Made by a program: the position numbers and the translations under genes
From: Castor canadensis
Lineage: Eukaryota; Chordata; Mammalia; Rodentia; Castoridae
Direction: 5' to 3'
Length of the DNA stretch: 64,000 nucleotides
Assembly: GCF_047511655.1 (NCBI RefSeq)
Contig: NC_133392.1
Span: 28,444,001 to 28,508,000 of the forward strand
The notes under the pieces: model-generated
The model's input: only the letters and a program-made list of their open reading frames with translations
Database searches by the model: none
What the model was told of the DNA's origin: nothing
In this document: positions 47,291 to 59,879 of the stretch, piece by piece
Position numbering within the stretch: position 1 is the first letter of the stretch
How the letters are laid out: each line of letters opens with the position of its first letter

Positions 47291-48340
47291 AAAATATCAA
47301 TCTTGAGGATGTCCAAGTATTAATTAACAGAGATGTTCAATCAGTTGGTTTGGACAAAACCTTAAATGACAAAAGAATTTGGGCAAGTCTCAAGTTTGTT
47401 GTACTGAAATCAAACTGTTCCTGTTGCTAAGCCTTCCAGACTGACCTAAAGTTTACCTCCTTTCTCTTCCCTGACAGCCCTCAGGAAGAAGAATTAATGA
47501 GAATAAAGTGGACAACAGTAGAGGGAAGAAGGTAAATGGTGAACATACATCTCTCCATTCATTCAGAAAACTTACATGCACAGAGATTTTCTAAGTAGTA
47601 ATAATGCAAGAAAGGTAATACTGAAATAAAGGATAATTTTTCTGCTTCTAATAACTGAGACTTACGGTTTTTATATGAACATTGTTCCTTATATAAGAAA
47701 AAAAAGAACATAATGCTGAAAATGTGTTGAAATGAATAATGAGTTCTACATTTGTTTGTTAAGGCCTTTTTTAACGCATTATTTCCTATCCTTTGACTTA
47801 GTGCTTTGTGTTTTATGTTTCTACATTACGAAGTTCTTGCTTCTATAACAGAGCATATCTACAAAACATTTAATCCGATTTCATTGCATTCTCAATCCAT
47901 AAAAAGAGTAATGTATAAAAAATGTGTTCTGCCTGATCAGTTAGTTGTTTTTCTTGGATTATAGCACTTGAATTATCCATCCTCCCAAGGTATTACTTCA
48001 AGAATGTACTCATGCTACCAAACAATAGTTTTCATATTTTCTTAATCTGGGCAACAGATTATGGAGTTTAGTGAGGCAAGAAATCTCTTGATCAATAAAT
48101 GGAGATGGAGTCATAATGAAAACACAATTTTAAAAATCTCTTCTTAACAGGAAAGTAGTTATCTAAATCCTCAATAAGCATCAAGGCTTTTTTTTGTTTA
48201 AGCTGTGCAAGAAAATGATGCAGATTTGGGCGAGATAAGTTCAACATACAAACTGGACTGGCTGAGAGCCTCTAAAGGTTCTTCCCCTCAAATAGAGATC
48301 TCTATTTTGTCTCCATTTCCCACTTTAAATGTGCACATAC
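47290..48340. other. Upstream intergenic DNA, nothing recognised
   Basis: AT-rich sequence without an identifiable gene or repeat. Confidence 0.4.
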
Positions 48341-48341
48341 A

Positions 48342-48342
<1 letters not shown>

Positions 48343-48378
<36 letters not shown>

Positions 48379-48495
48379 CTAACACAGTTACTGTAAGGGC
48401 TTTTTTTTTTTCTTTGCAGTGCTGGGAATGGAACCCAGGGCCTTGCTCATGCTAGGCAAGCATGCTACTGCTAAGTGACACCCCAGCCCTATAAG
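48343..48495. repeat. (CA)n microsatellite and ID SINE (reverse)
   Basis: (CA)16 at 48343-48374. ID element, reverse, at 48405-48495 (GAATGGAACCCAGGGCC, GCTAGGCAAGC). Confidence 0.9.
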
Positions 48496-48499
48496 AGAT

Positions 48500-49720
48500 T
48501 TTTATGCTCTAGTTTATAGTAGACTGGAAATAAATGGTGAGAAAACTGGGCACTAGGTAAAAGATGTCAAAGAGCATGTGTTGTGTTCACTTGGGAAGAC
48601 TAAAGGGGGGAGAAAAACTGAGGTAGGGCTGGAGGGAAAGGATGATGAATAATGTAAGCAAAACTGAGTTAAAGGGTTAACATGAAACCCCAGCCAGGGT
48701 TGGAAAAATAATTTGGAGTGATTAAGACTGGATGACCTTAAGTTAGTTTGGGAAGATTTCTGGGAATGGGGATAAGGAAGCAAAGATTGGAATGGCTTCA
48801 GTGCATGAAAGTTTCATAGGGTATAGCTCAGCTCAGTTTAGCACCTTGAAGTTGTGAAAAACAAGTCATTGGGCTCTGGCCTTGAAGAGACACAATGGGA
48901 CAGCTGCTGAAACAATGTTGTTACATGAACAACAGATTAAGTTTGCTGGAAGAGTCAAGTTCAAGGTGGGAGGGAGTTCTGAGAGAAGTAACAGTATAAC
49001 TGATGCCAGAGAACCTAAGCAGTCACAAAGAGAGAAAACATCTTGGGCACATTGGCTTACACAATATCTTGAACACTCAGGGAACAAAAGGACAGTAAGT
49101 TACAAAGAAAAGTTACAAAGAAAGGTACTAAAACTGCTGGGAACTCAAAAAGTAATTTACAAGAATGGCAAATATTTTGTTAGATTGCTACAGAATGTAA
49201 TGAAGTTCAAGGGTTTTGGAGGGTACTACTCTAGGGCAGACCAAGAGACAAAGGCCCATTTGCTGTGGGGCTCCGGGGCAGGGGCAAGAGTATGTGCAGG
49301 GTGGCCTGAGAGGAGGGATAAGGAACAGGCACAGAAAAACAGGAAATAATTAACTTGAAAGCTGGACAGAGAAAGAAAGACCACACGGGGGTCTCAAGAA
49401 TGGAAGGTAAGCTCAAGATTCAAAAAAAAAAAACTTTACAAACAGATGTTGAACTCAAAACTGCTGAACAAATGCTTGAGAAAAGCACCAGCTTAGTTTC
49501 AAAGGTTACTGGGAAAGCCAAGTATAATACAATGTAATCGTCATGCAATCCAAACTTCCTGGGAGTACTTAGTAAAACTGCAAAAGCAGATTTGACTTGT
49601 TAAGGAAAGACGGTTGTTATTTCATTATGGAATGGTGAAAGACAGTTTTGCACACCTAGACACACCAGAAACATATTTGTGATTTTTGGCATATCTGATG
49701 AGTTCCTATACTATTATTTA
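48500..49720 (+). other. Intergenic DNA with a 155-codon open frame of unknown nature
   Basis: No repeat recognised. 48882-49349 is open on the plus strand for 155 codons, Lys/Arg/Gln-rich, and matches no family I know. There is no poly(A) signal or splice context that would make it a gene. Confidence 0.25.
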
Positions 49721-49724
49721 ATTA

Positions 49725-50192
49725 CTTTTTCTTTTCAGTGATGGGGAATCAAACCCAGAACTTTGTTACTGCTAGGCAAGCACTCATCCCCAAACCTTAG
49801 GTTTCTTTTTTTGAAACAGGGTCATACTATGTAGCCCAGAGTGGCCTCAAACTCCTGGTCCTTCTGCCTGCTCCTCCCAAGTGCCAGTATTACAGGTGTA
49901 TACCACCATGCCTGGTTCTATTTTTAAGTAACTTCTAAAACTTAAACATTTAATTTAAAAGAAAAATTTAAGGCATTTCCAAAGTGAAAAATCAATATCA
50001 CGTTCCTAAAATTTAAGATAACTGTAAGTAATATATAACGAAATAATGAGTGACTAGTAAAAGTATTATATCTTGGAATCCTCCTGTGTCAGCCTCCTGA
50101 GTGCTGGTACTTAGGTCCCATACACCACCATTCCTGGCTCACTCAGATGGACATAGAGATAGGGAGAAGAGAGAGAGAGAATATATATACTT

Positions 50193-50230
<38 letters not shown>

Positions 50231-50570
50231 TACAGGTTTGAGTTGCAATATACTTACATTCAATATATTAGCGAGAATGGCAGGGAGCCTCAAAGGCTCT
50301 TCGTCCTCTGAAATAGAGTTTAATCTCTATTTTGTGTTTCTACTGCTTTCCCACTTTATTTTTAATTTAATTAAATTTATTTCCAGTATTGAGGTTTGAA
50401 CTCGGCTTATATCTTGAGCCATTTCACCAGCCCTTTCTGATGGTTTTTTTTAAGATAGGGTCTCATGAACTATTTGTTTAAGTTAGTTTTGAGCTGTGAT
50501 CCTCCTGATCTCTGCCTCCTAGGATTCCTGTAATCCTAGCTACAGTCATGAGCCACCAGCGCCCAGCTTG
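49725..50570 (-). repeat. ID, B1, (GT)n and composite SINE
   Basis: 49735-49790 ID and 49800-49920 B1 (CTATGTAGCCCAGAGTGGCC). 50070-50140 short B1. 50194-50228 (GT)n after a short GA/TA tract. 50385-50570 composite. Confidence 0.75.
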
Positions 50571-50824
50571 CTTTTCTCATTTTAAATATGTGCATATACA
50601 CTACACGCAAACCCATATATTAACAAAGTTATTGTAAGGTTTTTTTCCCTTGTGATTTATAGAATTATGTAGTCATCTTGTTTATCAGTGGTGGTAGGCA
50701 TAGATATCACTTGTGCATCTAAAATCTAAGAGACTCTTTGGGAAATATTGGTATGAGGGATGCCAGCCTGCAGTCAGGTGTTTTTCACACTTTGGTTTTA
50801 GCAAGCCACTGCAGGATTTTGGTT

Positions 50825-50925
50825 CTTTTTTTTTTTTTTTTTGGTGGGACTGTGGTTTGAACTTAGGATTTCATGCTTGCAATGTAGGCACTCTACTGCT
50901 TGAGCCACACCTCCAGTCCCATTAA
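50825..50925 (-). repeat. tRNA-like SINE
   Basis: T-run, GTGGTTTGAACTTAGGATTTC, GAGCCACACCTCCAGTCCC. Confidence 0.85.
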
Positions 50926-51384
50926 AAAGTTTTGAAATTGATGTAATGGGTCACTGACCACATTAAAAAGCAACAACAAACCCCACAATGGAATAGAGAA
51001 TATCGGTGCACTGCACATAAGATATAAGCATGTATGTATCGTTTTACAGAAGTTTTCTTTCTTGTTATGTATGTAGTTTCCATGACTTATGCAAAAGGCA
51101 TTTCTGTAGTCCCTGCTGTAGGCTGATCAAAATGAAAGTTATTACTGTAACTCATATTGATGTTTCATACTTCCATGTTTGAGTGGCGCTGAATGGTGTA
51201 AGCTGTTTTGGAGAAAGAGCTGGGCTTCATTTGGTCACTCCAGCTGGTGGGGCAAATGGGCATAACTTGGGTGCTCTTTCTGCCCTTTTATGACCATACC
51301 CTCCTGGAGCAGGAAGACTTGGGGAAGGAAAATCATGACTACCCAGCCTATCCAAGGAAGATTCCCATGATAATATAATGTACA

Positions 51385-53350
51385 ATCTGCCCTCCATATC
51401 TGCAAGTTCTAAAACCAATCATGGATTTAAAATATTCCCAAAAAGGTTTTAGAAAGTTCCCAAAAGTAAAACTTGAATCCACCACACTCCAAGCAAGCAC
51501 TACACTAAATCGATGTGAATGAAGTGATGTGTGGGCATACCTGCTGTAGCCTCCAGCCATGATGCATGTCTCTCCAGGCATTATTTGCCTCTCATCTCTT
51601 GCATGTGCCATGTAGTTAGGCCTATAGTAGTTGTGTCTGTATTAAATATGTCCAGACTTTTTTTCTTGTCATGGTTCCCTAATTGATAGCAGAATGATGA
51701 GTATATAGCATTTATAGTGTGTTAGATATTATAAGTAATCTACAGCTGATTTAAAGTATAGAGGGTATACCAATATTAACTCAAAATGGATCAAGGATCT
51801 TAATATCAGACCCCAAACTCTAAAGTTGGTACAGGAAAGAGTAGAAAATACTCTAAAATTAATAGGTATAGGAAAGAATTTTCTCAATGGAACCCCAGCA
51901 GCACAGCAACTAAGAGATAGCATAGATAAATGGGACTTCATAAAACAAAAGCTTCTGCTCAACGAAAGAAATGGTCTCTAAAAGTGAAGAGAAAATATTT
52001 GAGTGGGAGAAAATATTTGCCAGCTACACATCAGACAAAGGACTGATAACTAGAATATATAGGGAACTTAAAAAACTAAATTCCTCCAAAATTAATGAAC
52101 CAATAAAAAAATGCGCAAGTGAACTAAACAGAACTTTCTCAAAAGAAGAAATTCAAATGGCAAAAAACACATGAAAAAATGCTCACCATCTTTAGCAATA
52201 AAGGAAATGCAAATTAAAACCACACTAAGATTCCACCTCACCCCTGTTAGAATAGCCATCTTTAGCAACACCACGAACAACAGGTGTTGGCAAGGATTCG
52301 GGGGAAAAAGGAACCCTCTTACACTGCTGGTGGGAATGTAAACTAGTACAACCACTGTGGAAAAAAATTTGGAGGCTACTTAAAAAGCTAAACATTGATC
52401 TACCATATGATCCAGCAATACCACTCTTGGGGATATACCCAAAAGAATGTGACACAGGCTACTCCAGAGGCACCTGCACACCCATGTTTATTGCAGCACT
52501 ATTCACAATAGCCAAGTTATGGAAACAGCCAAGATGCCCCACTACTGACTAATGGATTAAGAAAATGTGGTATTTATACACAATGGAATTTTATGCAGCC
52601 ATGAAGAAGAACGAAATGTTATCATTCGCTGGTAAATGGATGGAATTGGAGAACATCATTCTGAGTGAGGTTAGCCTGGCCCAAAGGACCAAAAATCGTA
52701 TGTTCTCCCTCATATGTGGACATTAGATCAAGGGCAAACACAACAAGGGGATTGGACTTTGATCACATGATAAAGTGAGAGCACACAAGGGAGATATGAG
52801 GATAGGTAAGACACCTAAAAAACTAGATAGCATTTGTTGCCCTCAACGCAGAGAAACTAAAGCAGATACTTTAAAGCAACTGAGGCCAATAGGAGAAGGG
52901 GACCAGGAACTAGAGAAAAGGTTAGTTCAAGAAGAATTAACTTAGAAGGTAACACACATGCACAGGAAATCAATGCGAGTCAACTCCCTGTATAGCTATC
53001 TTTATCTCAACCAGCAAAAACCCTTGGTCCTTCCTATTATTGCTTATACTCTTTCTTCAACAAAATTAGAGATAAGGGCAAAATAGTTTCTGCCGGGTAT
53101 CGAGGGAGTTGCGGGGGAGGGAGGGGGTGGGGACTGGGGGGAGAAATGACCCAAGCATTGTATGCACATATGAATATAATAAAGATTTAAAAAAATAAAG
53201 TGTAGAGGGTGCTGTATAAGTTATATGCAAATACTATGTTATTTTATGTAAGGAATTTGAGCATGTGCAGATTTTGTATCCCTGGGAATCTTGGAACCAA
53301 TCCCCTTTGGATACCAAGGGGCAATTCCACAGAGATGGAAAGTCTGCACT
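51385..53350 (+). repeat. Tigger-like DNA transposon fossil, split by an L1
   Basis: Left part 51385-51766 (CTGCCCTCCATATCTGCAAG) and right part 53197-53350 (GAGCATGTGCAGATTTTG) align with the second copy at about 59463-59760. That copy shows the uninterrupted join (AAAGTATATAGGAGG). Family assignment from memory. Confidence 0.5.
51767..53196 (+). mobile_element. 5'-truncated L1 with 14-bp target duplication
   Basis: AAAGTATAGAGGGT at 51753-51766 and AAAGTGTAGAGGGT at 53197-53210 flank 1.43 kb of L1: the ORF2 C-terminal region, broken by stops (e.g. 51979-52174), then the 3' UTR with a G-rich tract (53100-53142), AATAAAG and an A-rich tail. It can no longer move by itself. Same family as the copy at 7595-7857. 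Confidence 0.9.
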
Positions 53351-53504
53351 CTGGACCCTTCCAGACCTCACCCTTATGTATCTGTTCATCTGGTGTTTTA
53401 TTCATATCCCTTAAAATATCCTTTATAAACCAGTAAATGTGTTTCTGTGAGTTCTGTTAGCTACCCTAGCAAATTAATAGAATCCAAGGACAGAACTCTG
53501 ATTT

Positions 53505-55045
53505 TTTTTCTGGTACTGGAGTAGGGTCTCAGGCTCTTTGCCTGGGAAGGCCTCAGACAGATATCCTTCTACCTATGCCTCCCATGTAGCTAGGGGATTA
53601 TAAGTATGTATCACAACACCCAGCTTGAGGTAGGGTGTTGTTAACTTTTTTTTTTTTTTGCTTGGATTGGCCTTGAATTGCAATCTTTCTATCTCTGCCT
53701 CCCAAGTAGCTGGGGTTACAGACATGAGCCAACACACCTGGCCCAGAAACTTATTTATACCTTGTGGGTTAGAAGTTCTAGAGGCTCAGACTTTTGACTG
53801 GCCTCTAACCGGGTTGGGGGGGGCAGTCTTAGGGGACTGAGCTCTCAATCTGTGGGATCTGGTGCTAGTGGCAGAATTGATTTGAGTTAGGGATAGGGGA
53901 CCCAGTTGGTATCTCTGTAGAATTGATACACAATTCTTATACATTTATACTCTGTGTTTTGAGAGTATAGTAGGAGAAACTGAGTTTGTTTGTTTTTTTT
54001 CCCTGTTAACTTGCTTTTTCCCTTCCCATGATGTAATAGCTTCTAGATGGGGAGGAGTGTCTAAGGTGACCCTCTCAGGTTCCAGCGTGTCATCAGTAAT
54101 CTAGGGACTATAGGTGAGAAATGAGAGAAAAGGAAGAATGATACAAAAGAGGCAGAAAATGAAAGACCTCATATTTTTTGTTCAACCTGCATCTCACATA
54201 AAACTACTTGCTAGAAATGGAGAGAGACTTTAGGGATGATACATTTGGTCTTGCAGACTGGCAGAGTGGCTCAAGTAGTAGAGCACCTGCCTCATAAGTA
54301 CAAGGTGCTGAGTTCACTCCCCCACCCCATTACTGCCAAAAGAAAAAAAATCCAAAGTACATTTGATCTTGTATCTTTGATAGTTTATACCAGGATTCAG
54401 TACATAATTATCATTATGCATTTTGCTGTTACTATTTTGTTTTATTTTTTGTGGTGCCAGGGATCAAACCCAGGGCCTCACACATGCCTAGGCAAGCTTT
54501 CTACCACTTAGCTACATCCACAGCCCAAGTGGCCTTTCTTTCAGGCAGGGTCACTGCCTACAGTCCCTGCCTTCAAGCTTTAATTCTTCAACAACACCAA
54601 AATGCTGAGCCTCTTAAGCCATCAGTCCTGATAAGATGGTCTCCTGAAGATATGTACATTTTAGCCCCACAGAAATTTTTTGTTTATTTTTGTTTTAGTC
54701 TTTATCTTTTTGAGAAGCAGTCAGGATATGTAACATAGGCTGGCCTCAAACTCATGATCCCCTTTCCTCAGCTTCCTGAATTCTGGAATTGCAGTTATCT
54801 ACTACCATGCCAAGTCCCAAATAATATATATATATATTTTTGGTGGGACTGGGATTTAAACTCAGGCCTTCACACTTGCAAAGCAAGATGATCTACTTCT
54901 TGAGCCACATCTTCAACCCATTTTGCTCTGGTAATTTGGAGATGGGGGGTCTCACAAACTGCCCAGGTTGGCCTCAAACCATGATCCTCCTGATCTCAGC
55001 CTCCAAAGTAGCTAGGATTACAGGAGTGAGCCATCAGCGCCTAGC
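53505..55045. repeat. SINE cluster upstream of SLF2
   Basis: 53505-53750 composite, reverse. 54250-54350 tRNA-like, forward. 54440-54535 ID, reverse. 54690-54820 B1, reverse. 54827-54839 (TA)n. 54840-55045 composite, reverse. 53750-54230 shows nothing I recognise. Confidence 0.75.
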
Positions 55046-55229
55046 AGCCCTATAGAATTTTTTAAAGAGAGAGCAACATTTATAAATCAAAAGAATTCAC
55101 ACAAAATTCTAGATTTCTAGCTTTGGTACAGTTAAGGGTCACACAGTTAAGTCTACAGGGACTAGGTAGGTAATATAAGTGAATCAGTCCATTTGCCTAC
55201 CTCTTATAGAGTTGTAGTCAGAGAATATT

Positions 55230-55335
55230 TCTTAACAAGAGTCGATTACAAACACATATTGGACGTTTCCATGGCCAAGCACTATTCTAAGCAGTTTTGA
55301 ATACTGACCCATTTAATCACCACATTCCCACAAAT
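55230..55335 (-). repeat. MIR fragment
   Basis: Reverse MIR core: AAGCACTATTCTAAGCAG and ACCCATTTAATCACCACA. Confidence 0.65.
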
Positions 55336-55859
55336 TAGAAAACAGTGGCCTTTGTCCACTGTCTATACAAGCATGATGATAGTGGTGCCTGGTACACAAC
55401 TTCAGTGTGGAGGGAGGTGGGACTGGAAGAATTGGAGGGCACATTCCTAACTAAATGGGGGCAGCCTCTCTGGACCATAATTTCCATGTAGGAATGCAGG
55501 CCTGTCTCCTCTCCTGTCAGCCACAAACCCTGGGGAGGAATGGAGTGAGACATGACAGACCTGCAATAAAAGCACGCAGCCACTCCATGTTTTGACATAT
55601 ACCCTAACATTTGTTTATTTCTATACAACTATGAGACCATGTTCTCTTAAAGCAATTGTCTCTTGGAGCCAAAAGAGGAAAAAATAATGTGTGCTTTTGG
55701 TGTTATAGGGAGTAGGCAAGATTCTTACTCAAGTGTTCTTACTTAAAGAAATTACCCTGTATTATCTATAATCAGTACCTATGGGCATCTAAAAAGGACC
55801 AGTGGCTAATATCTATCAAAAATGAAAAATGCATATATCCTCTAAACTAGCAATTTGCT

Positions 55860-56060
55860 TTCTGATGTGTCTTTGAGATATACTTCTATGTTCACAAAGA
55901 TGGATGTAAAAGTATTCATTGAAGTATTGTCAGTAGCAAAAAACTGAAAGGAAACTAACTAATCCAGTAGTAGGGAACTGGTCAAATAAATGGTAATGTA
56001 TCAACACAGGAGAATATCATGCAGTTAGAAAGTCTTAGTTAGATACACGGGATGTGTTGT
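55860..56060 (+). repeat. Old L1 3' fragment
   Basis: GAAGTATTGTCAGTAGCAAA and GGGAACTGGTCAAATAAATG resemble the L1 3' end. The related piece at 58490-58720 carries the same motifs. Confidence 0.55.
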
Positions 56061-56184
56061 GGTTAAGTGTGCCTCACTGCCTAACCCCTTCCTCTGTCAA
56101 CCTCAGTACCCATGTGTTATCAGTCACTAAGTCTTACTGACTTTGTACTCTAAGAAGCACTTGTATTGTTTCTTCTTTTTTACA

Positions 56185-56185
<1 letters not shown>

Positions 56186-56219
<34 letters not shown>
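56186..56219. repeat. (CA)n microsatellite
   Basis: About 16 CA units. Confidence 0.95.
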
Positions 56220-56221
<2 letters not shown>

Positions 56222-56330
56222 CTTTTTGATTCTTTTTAGAAATTTAAAAGCTATATATAAATACTATATATATAAATTTCTCTCTAGAATGAAAGCTTTA
56301 GTTGGAAAAGCCTCTAACAACTAATCTTAA

Positions 56331-56780
56331 AAGGCAGGGTAGCAATCTGAAGCCAGACTGTCTGGGTTTGAATCTTAGCTCAGTTATTCTTTTGGAGGTT
56401 TTTTTGTTGTTGTTTTGTTTTTGTTTTCAGTGGACTGGGGTTTGAACTCAGGGATTTGTGCTTACAACGCAGGCACTTTACTGCTTGAGCCACACCCCCA
56501 GTCCATTTTGGTCTGGTTATTTTGGAGATGGGGTTCTCACAAACTTTTTGCCCCTGGCTGGCCTGAAACTGCAATCCTCCAGATCCCAGCCTCCCAAGTA
56601 GCTGGGATTACAGGCATGAGCCACCAGTGCTGGCTTCCTTTGGGAGTTATTTAACCCCTCTATGCCTCAGATTCCTCATTTGTAAAATAGTGCCAATCTC
56701 ATTGGCTTGTATTAATTCAGTGAATACATATAAAGTCATCAAATAGTGTCTAGCATCTAGTAGGTACTCAATGTTCATTC
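56331..56780 (+). repeat. MIR element interrupted by a composite SINE
   Basis: MIR left part (CTGTCTGGGTTTGAATC) and right part (CCTCATTTGTAAAATAGTGC) are separated by a reverse composite SINE at about 56402-56636. Flanking TTCTTTTGGAGGT and TTCCTTTGGGAGT look like its decayed target duplication. Confidence 0.8.
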
Positions 56781-56799
56781 TGACAATCTCTTTATTAGC

Positions 56800-58480
56800 T
56801 GGTTACTAATAACTATCATTTATTCATACCGTTATAGTAGGGACTTGGCAAGGGGTGTACATGGTACAGGAATGGTGTTAGCCTACGTGACACCTGGACA
56901 TCCCCAACTAAAGTTTCAGGAGTACCCACTGACCACGTACTCCCTGTTTTGGTCTTGATCCACAGTGCTTTCTTTCCTGTCTTTCCCCAGCCCTCTATTC
57001 CAGGTACTTAGCTTCCCTATAAGAAGTAATTGGAGACAGAGAAAAATATATTGCATCAAATGAACCTGAGAAACTTTCTTTGCATTGTAAAGGCCCTGAG
57101 CAGCCACTCGGCTACTTCTACCCCAGTCCTCTCCAGGCCACTCACCAAATCTGGCTTTTCTTTCTTTCTTCTCTTCACTCTTAAAGCAGGCTTCAGTCTG
57201 GGGTATCAACGTGTGGTAAACCCGAACCATCTGCGCCAAGATTCCCCCAGAAGCTAGTTTCCTATGCTGCGGCCTCACATGCTCCTTACTTTAATGTTCT
57301 GTTTCTGAACTCTCCCAAGCACAAAATTCTCATTTTGTGTTCTTTTATGATCAGAGCAAAACCACCCTCTACTGGGTAGTCAGGGGCAGAAAAATGTGCT
57401 TTGTTTTTGTTTTGTAGAGCATAGCCAGGAAGTGCCACGCCTGATTTTCTAGAGGCCCTTAGAGTGCTGTTGGCTTAGATCACAAATGAAAAATTCAGAT
57501 GTGGACAGGTGGGAAGTCAAGAGATCAGCCTTAGGGATTCTGAGTGTCTCCAATTCAGCAGAACAAATGACAAAACAACAGGTGTCCACAGATGTACTGA
57601 CCCATGAGGCACTCATACCCAAAGCTCAGTTTGGGGACTGAATTCTCTTATGAAATCCGGCCTCACTTTGTGTGGCCCTCACTACCCAGTCTCCCCAGGG
57701 CTCAGGAAATTATGGATTCTGCTGGCCTTATGTTACAGGTGCCAGGAGGTTATGTGTGATTCACCCAGGATTAGCTGGCTTCGGGACTCAAAGTTCTGAC
57801 ATTTTCAGGTTGTTTGTTAGTCACAGAACATTGCAGCCTACCTTCTTGCCTAGTAATTAAAAAGTATGTATTGGTTTAAGCAAATGCTCAGGGCAACCAG
57901 GATTGACAGGATTGAGACCTGTTGAATGAGAATCCTAAGGCTAGTGTCTTCAGAGTCATAAAGTGCTGTCTTAAAATACAAAGACATTTTCAGGCTGAGA
58001 AAGAAAGTATATTATGGAAGAAAGAATTGACCTGACTTTCCTGTATTAGAATTATGAATGGGGTTGATGAACTTTGGAAAGTAGGCATTTTGTTTACTAT
58101 TTCATAAGGTAGACAGAAAGTAGAGCAAGGGACTACTAGTGTAAAAAACTTTGTAAGTTTTGTGCCCCATCTCATTTGTTCTTATTATGATTCCCTGTTT
58201 GCATCATGGAGTGATGGCAAAAAACATTTAACACCAAAATGTCCTGTGTGTTGATGGGCAGGAACACGGGAACTCAGGTTGCCATAGGCTGCTCTTTGCC
58301 AGGCTTAGATGCAGAGTATGCCAAAGGATTAATGGCAGCCTCCAAAGGAGGGGAACCAAGTTGAGTACCTGGAGCTGCACAAAGGAGGAAGAGGAAAGGT
58401 TTGAGTGAGGTATGCTGAGAGGTAGTGGGTGATCCTCAGAAAGGATTGGGCAAGCAACTGCAAAGTTCATGTGTGAATGA
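56800..58480. other. Intergenic DNA, nothing recognised
   Basis: No coding exon or repeat identified; the open frame at 56916-57278 (minus) has no support. Confidence 0.4.
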
Positions 58481-58489
58481 AAGTTGCTG

Positions 58490-58720
58490 GTCTGTATTGT
58501 CTGTAATAGCCAAACTAGAAATAATCCAAGTGTCTATCAAAGGGGATTATTAAATAAAGTATGGAATGACTTTATGATGGAATACTACACAATCATTTAA
58601 AAGATTGGAGAGGATATAAATATGTTGATATGAAGAGATACCTGAGATACATAATGTGAAAAGAGCAAAGTACACAAAATCATGCATATAGTGAAATCCC
58701 TTTTGTATGTGGGTTTTCTT
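58490..58720 (+). repeat. Old L1 3' fragment
   Basis: TAATCCAAGTGTCTATCAAAG and GGAATACTACACAATCATTT are typical of an old L1 3' end. Confidence 0.65.
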
Positions 58721-58789
58721 AAGGCTAGACATGTGATATTGACTTATATATTCTTGTATGTACATAGACAATGTCCGTAAGAACTACAA

Positions 58790-59180
58790 ATGCTCCTTGA
58801 TTTACAATGGGGTTACATCCTGATAAACTGATCCTAAGTTGAAAATACAGTTAGGTGAAAAATGCATTCAGTACCCTTACCCACTGGACATCATAGGCTA
58901 GCAACACAGTACACTCTAGAGTATTGGTTGTTTCCCCTCATAACTGACTAGGATCTGCAGCTCACTGCTACTGCCCAGCATTCACTAGAGAGTATCATAC
59001 AGCGTACTGCTAGCCTGGAGAAGATCAAAACTCAAAACACAAAGTATGATTTCTACCACATGTGTGTTGTTTTCATAGTATCATGAAGTTGAAGAATTGT
59101 TAAGTGCAACCAGTGTGAGTCAGGAACTGTTTGCACACCAACTGTTAATAGTGCTTCACTCTACCCAGTCCTCTAAGATT
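58790..59180 (+). repeat. Tigger-like DNA transposon fossil
   Basis: CTCCTTGATTTACAATGGGG, ACATCCTGATAAACTGATCC and AAGTTGAAAATACAGTTAGG match a pogo/Tigger element as I remember it. Confidence 0.6.
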
Positions 59181-59309
59181 AGGATATAAGTGAGGCATCA
59201 GGGAATTATTGCTTCCAACTTCATAATCTGTTATTTGTCCTGAAAGTTTTAGGAACTATTTATTTACTTGTTTATTTTTTATGTTTATTTACATATTTGT
59301 TTATTTTCA

Positions 59310-59390
59310 GTGGTACTGGAGTTTGAACTCAGAGCCTTGTACTTGTAAGGCAGGCATTCTACCACTTGAGCCTGCCCTCAGCTTCCATTT
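59310..59390 (-). repeat. tRNA-like SINE
   Basis: Reverse: GGTACTGGAGTTTGAACTC and GTAAGGCAGGCATTCTACC. Confidence 0.8.
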
Positions 59391-59462
59391 GTAGTTTAAA
59401 AAAAAGGTTTTTTTTGTAAGAGCCTTTGATGTTTTCAATGTAGTGAGTTTTAGGATTAATAC

Positions 59463-59850
59463 AGTTGGCCCTCCATATCTGTGGATTCAATCAACCGTGG
59501 ACTGAAAAGATTTGGGGGAAAAAACTTGGTGTGTGTTTGAAACATGTACAGACTTTTTTCTTGTTTTTCTCTAAACTGTACAACTATTTACAGCGCATTT
59601 ACATTATATTAAGTATTATAAGTAGTCTAGAGAGAATTTAAAGTATATAGGAGGATTGCATAAGGTATATGTAAATAATACAAGAGACTTGAGCATCCAC
59701 AGGTACTGGTATCTGAGAGGGACCCTGGAAGCAGTCTCTCAGAGATTCTGAGAAACCATTGTCTGCCAATGCTTTCTTTTTGTAGTGCTGGGTGAACCCA
59801 AGGCCGCATACGTGCTAGGCAAGTGCTCTACCACTGAGCTATAGTCCTAG
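59463..59850. repeat. Second Tigger-like fossil and ID SINE
   Basis: 59463-59760: GGCCCTCCATATCTGTGG and CAATCAACCGTGGACTG; the uninterrupted counterpart of the copy around 51385. 59785-59850: reverse ID SINE. Confidence 0.6.
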
Positions 59851-59879
59851 TCCTAATTTCAAACAAGAATATGAACTTT

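Noticed and set aside
51979..52355. Reverse transcriptase-related coding region
   Set aside because: Only the broken C-terminal end of L1 ORF2 with stops; described as L1, not as a gene.
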